From Deltaproteobacteria bacterium (GTDB lineage: Bacteria > Desulfobacterota > Anaeroferrophillalia > Anaeroferrophillales > Tharpellaceae): DNA of 9,946 bases. The DNA lies in NCBI GenBank assembly GCA_013153415.1, contig JAADEO010000046.1, positions 1 through 9,946 of the forward strand, in the 5' to 3' direction. The notes beneath the pieces are model-generated. The model worked only from the letters and a program-made list of their open reading frames with translations. It searched no databases and had not been told where the DNA came from. This document shows positions 1 to 6,968 of this stretch, piece by piece; the stretch's first letter is position 1, and each line of letters starts with the position of its first letter. The position numbers and the translations under genes are program-made.

Positions 1-1
1 A

Positions 2-1510
2 AAAAGTCTTATCCACCGGATGGCGGCCATCGAGCAGGCCGCGGAAGAGATCATTATCACCGATGCCCGGGGAACTATCGAATATGTCAATCCCGCATTC
101 GAAGAGGTGACCGGTTACCGTTCCGCGGAGGTTGTCGGCAAAAACTCCCGCATCCTCCAGAGCGGGGTCCATGATGCAGCCTTCTACAGTGAGATGTGGC
201 GACTGCTGACTTCTGGCCAGACCTGGCGGGGACGTTTCACGAACCGGCGTAAAGATGGCTCCCTCTTGGTCGAGGAGGCCACCATTTCCCCGGTTTATGA
301 CAAACCGGGGAAACTGATGGGCTACGTTTCGGTGCGAAAGGATATCACGGAGAAGCTCAAGCTCGAGGCCCAGATACGCCAGGTCCAGAAAAAAGAGGCT
401 ATCGCTACCCTGGCCGCCGGAATCGCCCATGACTTCAACAATATCCTGGCGGCCATCATCGCCAGCAACGAGCTTGCCATGATGCAGATCGGGGGACAGC
501 ATCCGCAGGTCGCAAAGAACCTGGAACGAATCGACGCGGCCGGTACCCGGGCCCAGGAACTGGTTGCACAGATCCTGACTTTCGGCCGCCCCGAACAGGA
601 AGGGCACGTGGTCATGCAGCCGGCCCTGATAGTCAGGGACGCGCTCAAACTCTTGCGGGCCTCGCTACCTTCGACGATCGAGATCCGCAGCGACATCTCC
701 TCCCTGGGGTCGATCCGCGGAGAACCGACCCAGATCCATCAGGTCGTAATGAACCTCTGCACCAATGCTTTTCACGCCATGAGGGAGAGCGGCGGCGTGC
801 TGGGGGTATCGCTGGAGAATGTGGTCGTCGGCCAGGATGATGTTTTCCCGGGTGAAAAACTGCCGGCCGGACTCTACCTGGTTCTCGAGATCAGCGATAC
901 CGGTACCGGAATGAGCGATGAAATCAGAGAAAAAATCTTCGAACCCTATTTCACTACCAAGGGACGCTCCGAGGGGACCGGCCTGGGCCTGGCCGTAACC
1001 CATGGCATCGTCGAAAGTCACGGGGGTTTCATCCGGGTTTACAGCGAAGTAGGCCGCGGAACCATTTTCAAGATTTTCTTTCCCGCCGTCAACCAACCGG
1101 CAGAATCGGGTCAAAAGGATAATTTCGATCATGATCTCCAGGGACATGGCGAACACCTGATGGTGGTCGAAGATGAGAAAGAACTGCAGGAAGTCCTGTA
1201 TGATTATCTGACCGAAGCCGGCTACCGGGTCAGCATTTTCCCCGATGGCAACAGCGCCTGGGAAGCTTTCACCCGAGAACCGCGACTCTATGACCTCCTG
1301 CTGACCGATATGACGATGCCGGGAATCGACGGCAAGAACCTGGCCAAAAGAGTCCTCGGACTGCGCCCGGATATGAAGATTATCATCAATACCGGCTTCA
1401 GTGCCCAGCTCAACCGAGAGGAAGCGCTGCATATCGGAATCAGTGAATATCTGCAGAAACCGGTATCGATCAGACAGATGTTGACCACCTTGCACAAACT
1501 CCTCGGCTGA
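2..1510 (+). CDS. PAS-containing hybrid histidine kinase with C-terminal receiver (5' end outside window)
   Basis: Membrane-independent portion of a two-component sensor kinase that would autophosphorylate on His and pass the phosphate to its own receiver. The frame is open to the left edge and the first ATG (20) falls at the start of a PAS domain, so I treat the gene as truncated by the window. In order: PAS/PAC domain with the typical ITDARGTIEYVNPAFEEVTGY run (about 20-350); HisKA with H-box AGIAHDFNN, phospho-His codon 428-430; HATPase_c with N-box Asn at 764-766, G1 box DTGTGM near 896, an IFEPYFTTK F-box and G2 box GTGLGLAV near 974; receiver domain with the acidic pair at 1169-1174, phospho-Asp at 1307-1309 and conserved Lys at 1457-1459. 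All catalytic residues look intact. The AHDFNN H-box is the NtrB-like (HPK4) type, common in Desulfobacterota. No output domain or separate response regulator is adjacent, so its target is unknown. The signal sensed would depend on the missing N-terminus. Confidence 0.93.
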   Translation, partial: KSLIHRMAAIEQAAEEIIITDARGTIEYVNPAFEEVTGYRSAEVVGKNSRILQSGVHDAAFYSEMWRLLTSGQTWRGRFTNRRKDGSLLVEEATISPVYDKPGKLMGYVSVRKDITEKLKLEAQIRQVQKKEAIATLAAGIAHDFNNILAAIIASNELAMMQIGGQHPQVAKNLERIDAAGTRAQELVAQILTFGRPEQEGHVVMQPALIVRDALKLLRASLPSTIEIRSDISSLGSIRGEPTQIHQVVMNLCTNAFHAMRESGGVLGVSLENVVVGQDDVFPGEKLPAGLYLVLEISDTGTGMSDEIREKIFEPYFTTKGRSEGTGLGLAVTHGIVESHGGFIRVYSEVGRGTIFKIFFPAVNQPAESGQKDNFDHDLQGHGEHLMVVEDEKELQEVLYDYLTEAGYRVSIFPDGNSAWEAFTREPRLYDLLLTDMTMPGIDGKNLAKRVLGLRPDMKIIINTGFSAQLNREEALHIGISEYLQKPVSIRQMLTTLHKLLG

Positions 1511-1594
1511 CCGCATAACCGGGTAAGGATTTTTCCCCGGCAAAAAGGTTTGAGGAACTCGCAACCGGCAATAATGCACTCTGAAAAAAACAGC

Positions 1595-1623
1595 TTGACA
1601 AGAATGGTTATTTTCACTAGCTA
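1595..1623 (+). promoter_or_regulatory. Candidate sigma70 promoter for the H1-tail protein gene
   Basis: A perfect -35 box TTGACA sits at 1595-1600, preceded by an A-rich tract (1584-1590) that could act as an UP element. At 17 bases the -10 position reads TAGCTA (1618-1623), a poor match. The overlapping TATACG at 1622-1627 matches better but gives a 21-base spacer. It lies in the gap after the kinase gene and about 60 bases before the next start codon, which is the expected place. The -35 is clear; the exact -10 is uncertain. Confidence 0.45.
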
Positions 1624-1673
1624 TACGCACGGATTTCCAGATCGATCGACTTACAGAATATAAAGTGCAATGC

Positions 1674-1680
1674 AGGAGGA
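1674..1680 (+). promoter_or_regulatory. Strong ribosome binding site fixing the start at 1685
   Basis: AGGAGGA is followed by a short spacer to the ATG at 1685. An in-frame ATG at 1670 lies in front of and overlapping this site, so it cannot use it. The site therefore argues for the shorter protein beginning MANQALKK. Confidence 0.8.
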
Positions 1681-1684
1681 CAGG

Positions 1685-2263
1685 ATGGCGAATCAGGCTC
1701 TCAAAAAGCTCAATTATCAGATTGGCAAAATCTGCCGGCTGAGTACCCGCAGGATCAAACTCATGGCGATCAACAACCGCCGTAAACAGCAGTTGCGCCA
1801 CCTCGGAGAGAGGATCTATATCCTGAAAACTCTGCAACAGGATGATAACATCTGGGAAAAGGATGAAATCGCTCAGCTCATGCTGACCATCGCCGATCTC
1901 GACCAGGAGATCGAGATGATTATCGAGGAGATCAACGAGATCAAGGCCGAAACCCCGCCTGAGGATCTCTGTTGCGGTTGCCAGGAAGACACCGGAGCCG
2001 CGGCTCCGGCCGAAACCGAAACCGCCCCGCCGGCACCCTCGGCTCCGGCTGAAGAAAAGCCGGCCGTCACGGTCGACGAAAAAAAAGAGGATGAGACCGC
2101 AAAACCGGCAACGGCGAAAAAAAGTCCGGCCAAGAGCGGCACCGCCAAAAAGACCGAAACCAAAACCACCAAGGCCAAGGCTCCCGCCAAGCGCAAAAGC
2201 CCGGCCAAAAAAACCCCGGCCGCCAAGGCCAAGGAAAGTAAAGAAGGCGACGACAAGAAATAG
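1685..2263 (+). CDS. Coiled-coil protein with histone H1-like Lys/Ala/Pro-rich tail
   Basis: Predicted 192-residue cytoplasmic protein of unknown function; I see no signal peptide or membrane segment. It has three parts. Residues 1-90 are charged and helical: a basic N-terminus (KKLNYQIGKICRLSTRR) runs into a heptad-like acidic stretch rich in I, L and E (about 30-90), which is probably a coiled coil. A Cys cluster, CCGC, occupies residues 96-99. Then comes a Pro/Ala/Glu linker (about 100-125), and the rest is a low-complexity Lys/Ala/Pro/Thr tail with repeated AKK, SPAK and PAKK units. That tail resembles bacterial histone H1-like proteins (AlgP- or Hc1-like tails), which bind DNA or other polyanions. 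Nucleic-acid binding through the tail, with multimerisation through the coiled coil, is an inference. The gene appears monocistronic, with its own promoter candidate and a strong terminator. The tail is repetitive and may vary in length between strains. Start chosen by the AGGAGGA site. Confidence 0.8.
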   Translation: MANQALKKLNYQIGKICRLSTRRIKLMAINNRRKQQLRHLGERIYILKTLQQDDNIWEKDEIAQLMLTIADLDQEIEMIIEEINEIKAETPPEDLCCGCQEDTGAAAPAETETAPPAPSAPAEEKPAVTVDEKKEDETAKPATAKKSPAKSGTAKKTETKTTKAKAPAKRKSPAKKTPAAKAKESKEGDDKK

Positions 2264-2300
2264 AGATCGCGCCGGTCTTACCAGATGAAATTCGAGCTCG

Positions 2301-2332
2301 AGCCCAACCCCAAGCCGGGGTTGGGCTTTTTT
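2301..2332 (+). terminator. Intrinsic terminator after the H1-tail protein gene
   Basis: A perfect 11-base stem, AGCCCAACCCC (2301-2311) pairing with GGGGTTGGGCT (2317-2327), encloses a 5-base AAGCC loop and runs into six T residues (2327-2332). It begins 38 bases after the stop codon. This closes the upstream transcription unit and separates it from the TPR genes. Confidence 0.93.
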
Positions 2333-2409
2333 CATTATCTGGCATGCACCCGCATTGCCTAGCGGAGGGCCCGGGACGACCCGCCGCCGGTTTTACGGCG
2401 TGATTTTCG

Positions 2410-2438
2410 TTGATTCATTCCGGCTCCTGTGCTAAAGG
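2410..2438 (+). promoter_or_regulatory. Weak promoter candidate upstream of the YfgM-like TPR gene
   Basis: TTGATT (2410-2415) and TAAAGG (2433-2438) are separated by 17 bases, and a TG one base before the second box gives an extended -10 appearance. Both hexamers are mediocre matches. A promoter is needed somewhere in 2333-2553 because a strong terminator precedes this gap. The rest of the gap shows no gene or RNA that I recognise, only a short GC hairpin near 2385-2400. Confidence 0.25.
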
Positions 2439-2553
2439 ACCCGATCATTCAAAGAACTTGCTTTTCCAAGGTTTTTTGGTTTTTTCCCAGATTACCGCCC
2501 AACTGCGGACCGGTACGAGCCGACCGGTACCCTCGAAGAGGAATTATCAGAAG

Positions 2554-3222
2554 ATGGAAAAAGGAAAAATCTCCGTACGGCGGGAGTTGCGCGAGCCCGA
2601 TGCCTTCATGAAAACCACCTACAAGGTCCTCGATTACGCCCGGGCCCACCGTAAGATGCTGACCGCAGTGGCGATACTGCTGGCGGCAGTCCTCATAACC
2701 TCCATAGGAGTTTACCAATACACCAGCAACCGCAAGGAGAAAGCCGAACGGGCTTTGAACCAGGCGTTGCTGGCCCTGGAACAGCAATCCGCGGAAACCG
2801 GCAAACTGTTGGAAAAGATCGACAAGGAATACCGGAATACGGCCATCGCCCCGGTAGCCAGATATCTGACCGCCAATTACAAATTTCGTGCCGGCCAGTT
2901 GGCTGAAGCCGCGAACATCTACCGGGAGAACCGGGTGGATGACCGCTATCTGGAAGATATCCAGCGGATGGGGCTGGCGGCCATCGACTTCCAGGAGAAG
3001 AAGTTCGACGAAGCCATCGCCATTCTGGAAAAGATGCAGACCGATCAGAGCTTCATCACCGAAGACACCTACATTCTCCTGGCCTTGAGTTACGAAAAGA
3101 GCGAAAAACCGGAAAAAGCCGTGGCTACCTATGAAAACATGATTCAGCTGCTGCCCAATTCATTTCTCCGGCCCTGGGCCGAAGAGCGCCTGATCAGTTT
3201 GAAGAATCAATTGAAATCGTGA
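2554..3222 (+). CDS. Inner-membrane-anchored TPR protein (YfgM-like)
   Basis: Predicted 222-residue protein with a basic cytoplasmic N-terminus (residues 1-35), one transmembrane helix at about 36-54 (LTAVAILLAAVLITSIGVY), and a periplasmic domain of TPR-like helical repeats (about 60-220), including AEAANIYRENR, DEAIAILEKM and EKAVATYENMIQLLP. This layout matches the YfgM/TPR_21 class of single-pass TPR proteins. In enterobacteria those associate with the Sec translocon and periplasmic chaperones; whether that holds here is inference. The ATG at 2554 was chosen because it follows a GAGG (2538-2541), though the spacing is long (12 bases), and because the protein from here looks like family members. 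An in-frame TTG at 2410 would add 48 residues with no recognisable character. It is followed by a hairpin terminator and a second TPR gene. Confidence 0.8.
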   Translation: MEKGKISVRRELREPDAFMKTTYKVLDYARAHRKMLTAVAILLAAVLITSIGVYQYTSNRKEKAERALNQALLALEQQSAETGKLLEKIDKEYRNTAIAPVARYLTANYKFRAGQLAEAANIYRENRVDDRYLEDIQRMGLAAIDFQEKKFDEAIAILEKMQTDQSFITEDTYILLALSYEKSEKPEKAVATYENMIQLLPNSFLRPWAEERLISLKNQLKS

Positions 3223-3285
3223 TGGTTCTGTAAGAGCTCCTGATTTTCCGGTCAGGACTGCCCGCCTGCAGCCATTTAACCACCG

Positions 3286-3328
3286 GCCCTCAACAACCCC
3301 CAGCGGGTTCGAGGGCTTGTCTGTTTTT
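3286..3328 (+). terminator. Hairpin terminator directly before the PilF-like gene
   Basis: GCCCTC (3286-3291) pairs with GAGGGC (3311-3316), and inside it AACCC (3295-3299) pairs with GGGTT (3305-3309). The stem is followed by TTGTCTGTTTTTT. It lies 64 bases after the YfgM-like stop codon. The T-run ends only about 7 bases before the next gene's ribosome binding site, so the next gene must either be transcribed through this structure or start within it. Confidence 0.75.
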
Positions 3329-3333
3329 TAATC

Positions 3334-3340
3334 GAGGTGA
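3334..3340 (+). promoter_or_regulatory. Ribosome binding site fixing the start at 3346
   Basis: GAGGTGA sits 5 bases before the ATG at 3346. Two earlier in-frame starts, GTG 3337 and ATG 3340, overlap this site and have no site of their own, so 3346 is preferred. Confidence 0.7.
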
Positions 3341-3345
3341 TGCTG

Positions 3346-4146
3346 ATGAAAATCTGTCGTTTTTCGCCCTTGAACGCCAATCGTTCTTCAGCCGCCGCCT
3401 TGGTCATTCTCCTGCTTCTGGCCTGTTTGTGCTGGACCCCGGGATGCAGCCATTCTCCCCGGAAAACCAGTACCGAACTGACAGAAGTCCAGTACGACGG
3501 CCTGCTGGAAGCTTTTGCCGCCCGGGATTTCCCCCGGATCAAAAAAGAGCTGGCCCAACTCCATGCCGATGGGGTCAAGGACAAGAGGATCTCTTACCTG
3601 GAAGCGATGCTGGCCCTGATTGAAAACCGGCCGGAAAAAGCCAAGCCGTTTCTCATCGAGGCCCTGGAGCTCGACCCCCAGTACTCGGAAGCCCATAACG
3701 CCCTGGGCACGATCTACATGGAGGAGAAGGAGCTGGCCAAGGCCGAAACCGAGTTCATCAAGGCGGTCAGCAATCCTCTCTACCCGACACCCGAAAAGGC
3801 CTACCATAATCTCGGCAACCTCTATCGTCTCCAGAAACGCAATGACCTGGCTCTGGCCTGCTACCAGAAAGCCCTGAAATTCAACCATGACTACTTTCCA
3901 TCCCATTACGAACTCGCCCGGCTCTACTTCAGTCAACATCAGTACGAACCGGCACTGAAAGAGATCAAACGGGCGCAGGAGATCTCGCCCCGGCACCCGG
4001 GAGTCTGGCTCGTCATCGGCCAGCTCGACCTGGCGATGGATGACGAGGAGGACGCCCGCGACGCCTTCAAACAGGTGATCTCGCTGCAACCGATCGGCAG
4101 CTTCGCCGACCAGGCCCGCAAGGAATTGAAAAAACTCGGCAAATAG
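3346..4146 (+). CDS. TPR lipoprotein, PilF/PilW-like (type IV pilus biogenesis family)
   Basis: Predicted 266-residue secreted TPR protein. The N-terminus is a signal peptide with basic residues up to 13 and a hydrophobic core AALVILLLLACLCW. Two cysteines could be lipidated: C27 (LLAC, the better lipobox) or C34 (TPGC). Four or five TPR units run from about residue 75 to 255. The segment around residues 143-150, NPLYPTPEKA followed by YHNLGNLY, is the recognisable signature of PilF/PilW. That outer-membrane lipoprotein helps the type IV pilus secretin assemble. The known PilF family is of similar length (about 250 residues). No other pilus gene is nearby, so a general TPR lipoprotein role is possible. 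If lipidated it would be a client of the LolCD system encoded downstream. It ends 61 bases before lysS, with no clear terminator between. Confidence 0.78.
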   Translation: MKICRFSPLNANRSSAAALVILLLLACLCWTPGCSHSPRKTSTELTEVQYDGLLEAFAARDFPRIKKELAQLHADGVKDKRISYLEAMLALIENRPEKAKPFLIEALELDPQYSEAHNALGTIYMEEKELAKAETEFIKAVSNPLYPTPEKAYHNLGNLYRLQKRNDLALACYQKALKFNHDYFPSHYELARLYFSQHQYEPALKEIKRAQEISPRHPGVWLVIGQLDLAMDDEEDARDAFKQVISLQPIGSFADQARKELKKLGK

Positions 4147-4207
4147 CAAGCAGACCCGCTTTCTGTTCGGAAACGGAGTCCGGAATCAGTCAACAACAGG
4201 ATAGATA

Positions 4208-5701
4208 ATGAGTAACGACAGCGACAACAGTCTGCGCCAGCAGCGCATCAACAAACTCGAACAGCTCAGGGAACTGGGCATCAATCCTTACGCCAACGAT
4301 TTCACGCCCTCGACCACCGCAGCCGCGATCCTCGAGGAGTTCGGCGACCAGGAACCCGAGGTTCTGGAAGAGAGCGCCCATCCGGTCGCTATCGCCGGCC
4401 GCATCGTCTCCCTGCGCCACTTCGGCAAGGCGGCTTTCATCCATATCCAGGATCGTACCGGCAAGGTCCAGGCCTATATCCGCAAGGACAAGATCGGCGA
4501 GGATAACTTCAAGGTTTTCAAGCTCTTCGATATCGGCGACCTGGTCGCGATCAACGGCACGGTCTTCAAAACCCGGACCGGCGAGGTCACGGTTCTGGCC
4601 AGCGAGATCCGGATCCTGACCAAATCTCTGCGCCCCCTGCCGGAAAAATGGCACGGGTTGAAAGATATCGAAACCCGCTACCGGCAGCGCTACGTCGATC
4701 TGATCGTCAATCAAGAGGTCCGGGAAACCTTTATCAAAAGAACTAAAATCATTGAAATCATTAGAGATTTTTTCAAAGCCAGGGATTTTCTCGAGGTCGA
4801 GACTCCGATGATGCAGCCGGTCGCCGGCGGTGCCGCAGCCCGGCCCTTCATCACCCATCACAACGCCCTCGACATCGATCTCTACCTGCGCATCGCCCCG
4901 GAACTCTATCTCAAACGGCTGGTGGTCGGCGGTTTCGAACGGGTCTTCGAGATCAACCGCAATTTCCGCAATGAAGGCATCTCGATCAAGCACAACCCGG
5001 AATTCACGATGATTGAATTCTACCAGGCCTATGCCACCTATCTCGACCTGATGAGCATCACCGAAGAGCTCTTCGTCACCATCTGCCGGGAACTCAACGA
5101 TTCCGACAGCATCACCTACCAGGGCCACGAAATCAACTTCACCCCGCCCTGGGATCACCTGACCGTGATCGAAGCCATCGAAAAGTATACCGGTATCGAA
5201 GCCGCCCGCCTCCAGGACCCGGCCGCGACCCTGGAGGTGCTGGACTCCCTGGGTCTGGAACTCTCGCCCCGGGAAAAAGAGAGCCACGGCAAATGCCTGA
5301 TGAAAATCTTCGATGAAAAGGTCGAAGACCAGTTGATTCAACCGACTTTCATCACCGACTACCCGGTCTCGATCTCTCCCCTCTCCCGGCGCAATGACAG
5401 CAACCCCGAGGTTACCGACCGCTTCGAGCTCTTCATCGCCGGCCGGGAGATGGCCAACGCCTTTTCCGAACTCAACGACCCCCTCGACCAACGGGACCGT
5501 TTCGAACAACAGCTCAAGGAGAAAGCCGCCGGCGATCTGGAAGCGCACCAGTACGACGAAGACTATCTCAGGGCCCTGGAATACGGCATGCCGCCGACCG
5601 CCGGCGAAGGCATCGGCATCGACCGGCTGGTGATGCTCTTTACCGATGCCTCGTCGATCCGCGATGTCATCCTTTTCCCGCTCCTGAAACCGGAACAGTA
5701 G
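4208..5701 (+). CDS. lysS: Lysyl-tRNA synthetase, class II
   Basis: Charges tRNA-Lys with lysine using ATP in the cytoplasm. The product is 497 residues, normal for bacterial LysS. An N-terminal helix is followed by an OB-fold anticodon-binding domain (about 60-150; IAGRIVSLRHFGKAAFIHIQD). The class II catalytic core follows. Motif 1 is around FLEVETPMM (residues 194-202). Motif 2 is RVFEINRNFRNEG (245-257), followed by HNPEFTMIEFYQAY. Motif 3 is GIGIDRLVMLF (from 468), with the ATP-binding Arg at 473. The lysine-pocket FSELNDP stretch near 420 is also present. Nothing essential is missing. AGGA at 4198-4201 precedes the ATG with 6 bases between. It appears to lead a run with the Lol and Bam genes (19-base gap to the next). 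The 61-base upstream gap is too short for a T-box, so no amino-acid-responsive leader is visible. Confidence 0.97.
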   Translation: MSNDSDNSLRQQRINKLEQLRELGINPYANDFTPSTTAAAILEEFGDQEPEVLEESAHPVAIAGRIVSLRHFGKAAFIHIQDRTGKVQAYIRKDKIGEDNFKVFKLFDIGDLVAINGTVFKTRTGEVTVLASEIRILTKSLRPLPEKWHGLKDIETRYRQRYVDLIVNQEVRETFIKRTKIIEIIRDFFKARDFLEVETPMMQPVAGGAAARPFITHHNALDIDLYLRIAPELYLKRLVVGGFERVFEINRNFRNEGISIKHNPEFTMIEFYQAYATYLDLMSITEELFVTICRELNDSDSITYQGHEINFTPPWDHLTVIEAIEKYTGIEAARLQDPAATLEVLDSLGLELSPREKESHGKCLMKIFDEKVEDQLIQPTFITDYPVSISPLSRRNDSNPEVTDRFELFIAGREMANAFSELNDPLDQRDRFEQQLKEKAAGDLEAHQYDEDYLRALEYGMPPTAGEGIGIDRLVMLFTDASSIRDVILFPLLKPEQ

Positions 5702-5708
5702 AAGAGCT

Positions 5709-5712
5709 GAGG
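5709..5712 (+). promoter_or_regulatory. Ribosome binding site supporting a TTG start
   Basis: GAGG (within GCTGAGGCTG) lies 8 bases before the TTG at 5721. The reading frame shows the conserved LolC/E N-terminus (RFEFFVALRHLLARRK) immediately after the TTG, and no ATG or GTG lies upstream in frame after the lysS stop codon. TTG is therefore the likely initiator. Confidence 0.65.
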
Positions 5713-5720
5713 CTGCCATC

Positions 5721-6953
5721 TTGCGCTTTGAATTCTTTGTCGCCCTGCGCCATCTCCTGGCCCGGCGAAAACAGCTTTTCATCTCCCTGATCTCCCTGAT
5801 CTCGATTATCGGTATCGCCCTCGGAGTCATGGCCCTGATCGTGGTGATCGCGGTCATGAGCGGCTTCGAGAAAGAGCTGAAAAAGAAGATCCTCGGCAAT
5901 ACCGCCCATGTCATGGTCATGAAGTACGGCGGCCCGATCAGCAAGTACCGGGAGATCACCAAGGTCATCAGCGGTATCGACGGCGTTACCGGCGCGGCAC
6001 CGTTCATCATGAGCCAGGCGATGCTGACCCACGGCCGCCAGGTCAGCGGGGCCGGCATCCGCGGCATCGACCGCAGCCACGACCCCCTGCGCCTCAAGCT
6101 CGAAGAGATGCTCCGCGACGGCCATTACTTCTCTCCACCGAAAGAAGGGGTCGCCAGCCCTCCGGAGATCATCATCGGCAGCGAACTGGCCAAGAACCTA
6201 GGGGTCCGGGTGGGAGCCAAGATCCGCCTCATCTCCCCCGGCGGCTCGCCGACTCCGATGGGGCTGATTCCCCGGATGCAGCGCTTCACCGTGGCCGGGA
6301 TCTTCACCTCCGGCATGTACCAGTACGATTCGGCCCTGGCCTACACGACCCTGCCGGCAGCTCAGAAATTCTTCTCCCTGCCGGGCCAGGTCTCCGGCAT
6401 CGCCGTCGAGGTCAAGAACATCTACCAGGCCGGCAAAATCGCCGAGGAGATCCGCCAGCGACTCTCCTATCCCTACTGGGCCCGCGACTGGATCAGCATG
6501 AACCGCAATCTCTTCTCCGCCCTCAAACTGGAACGGACGACGATGTTCATCATCCTCGCCCTGATCATCATGGTCGCGGCCTTCAATATCATCTCGACCC
6601 TGATCATGGTGGTCATGGAGAAACACAAGGAGATCGCCATTCTCAAAACCATGGGTCTCTCCTCCCTGAGGGTCATGCGCATCTTCATCTGGGAGGGAAT
6701 GATCATTGGCCTGCTCGGCACCGCCTGCGGCCTGCTCGGCTCGCTCATCATCTGCGAATTGCTGCAGCGCTACGACTTCATCACCCTGCCGGGCGATGTC
6801 TACTATTTCGAAACCGCCCTGCCGGTGGATCTGCAGTTCAATCACATGGCGGCCACGGCCCTGCTTTCGCTGCTGCTCTCCTTCATGGCCACCATCTATC
6901 CCTCCTTTCGTGCATCCCGGCTGCTGCCGGCCGAGGCTCTGCGCTATGAATAG
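5721..6953 (+). CDS. lolC: Lipoprotein-releasing ABC transporter permease, LolC/LolE family
   Basis: Inner-membrane permease that, with the LolD ATPase, extracts mature lipoproteins from the inner membrane and hands them to the periplasmic carrier LolA. The product is 410 residues, the usual size. Topology is the MacB/LolCE type: TM1 at about 18-50, a large periplasmic domain (about 51-270), then TM2 (275-300), TM3 (322-348) and TM4 (376-396). The periplasmic part carries the family stretch RFTVAGIFTSGMYQYDSALAY, which includes the region that in LolC forms the LolA-contacting hook. A KHKEIAILKTMG coupling segment follows TM2 and is expected to contact LolD. Only one permease gene is present beside lolD, so the transporter is probably a homodimer of this subunit (LolF-like), unlike the E. 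coli LolC/LolE pair. The lolC symbol is therefore approximate. The stop codon overlaps the next gene's ribosome binding site. Confidence 0.93.
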   Translation: MRFEFFVALRHLLARRKQLFISLISLISIIGIALGVMALIVVIAVMSGFEKELKKKILGNTAHVMVMKYGGPISKYREITKVISGIDGVTGAAPFIMSQAMLTHGRQVSGAGIRGIDRSHDPLRLKLEEMLRDGHYFSPPKEGVASPPEIIIGSELAKNLGVRVGAKIRLISPGGSPTPMGLIPRMQRFTVAGIFTSGMYQYDSALAYTTLPAAQKFFSLPGQVSGIAVEVKNIYQAGKIAEEIRQRLSYPYWARDWISMNRNLFSALKLERTTMFIILALIIMVAAFNIISTLIMVVMEKHKEIAILKTMGLSSLRVMRIFIWEGMIIGLLGTACGLLGSLIICELLQRYDFITLPGDVYYFETALPVDLQFNHMAATALLSLLLSFMATIYPSFRASRLLPAEALRYE

Positions 6954-6968
6954 GGAGGATGAAAAACC

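Noticed and set aside
1519..1540. CCGGG...CCCGG inverted repeat just after the kinase gene, considered as a terminator
   Set aside because: The stem is only 5 bases with a long loop, and it is followed by CAAAAAGG rather than a T-run.
665..2335. A 556-codon open frame on the minus strand across the kinase and the H1-tail gene
   Set aside because: It crosses a promoter candidate and a terminator, and its Phe/Gly/Leu/Arg-rich part is just the complement of the AKP repeats. It has no domain or ribosome binding site support.
2340..2358. Sigma54-like TGGCAT...TTGC pair
   Set aside because: The spacing between the GG and GC elements is about 4 bases too long for a sigma54 promoter.
2385..2400. 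CGCCG/CGGCG hairpin in the gap before the YfgM-like gene
   Set aside because: It has a short 5-base stem with only a scattered T-rich stretch after it. This is common by chance in GC-rich DNA.
2410..2553. N-terminal extension of the YfgM-like protein from TTG 2410
   Set aside because: The extra 48 residues look non-coding (mixed Cys/Pro/Phe, no family likeness), and the ATG at 2554 gives a normal family N-terminus.
3223..3330. Considered a GEMM (cyclic di-GMP) or other known riboswitch in front of the PilF-like gene
   Set aside because: I could not find the conserved GEMM core motifs or any other riboswitch signature that I know.
4147..4207. Considered a T-box leader or terminator before lysS
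   Set aside because: The gap is only 61 bases. It has an imperfect CCGCTTTC/GAAACGG pairing without a T-run and no T-box sequence.
4190..6097. A 635-codon open frame on the minus strand opposite lysS and the permease
   Set aside because: It spans two well-supported genes and their junction, and its composition (G, D and E rich) is that of a shadow frame.
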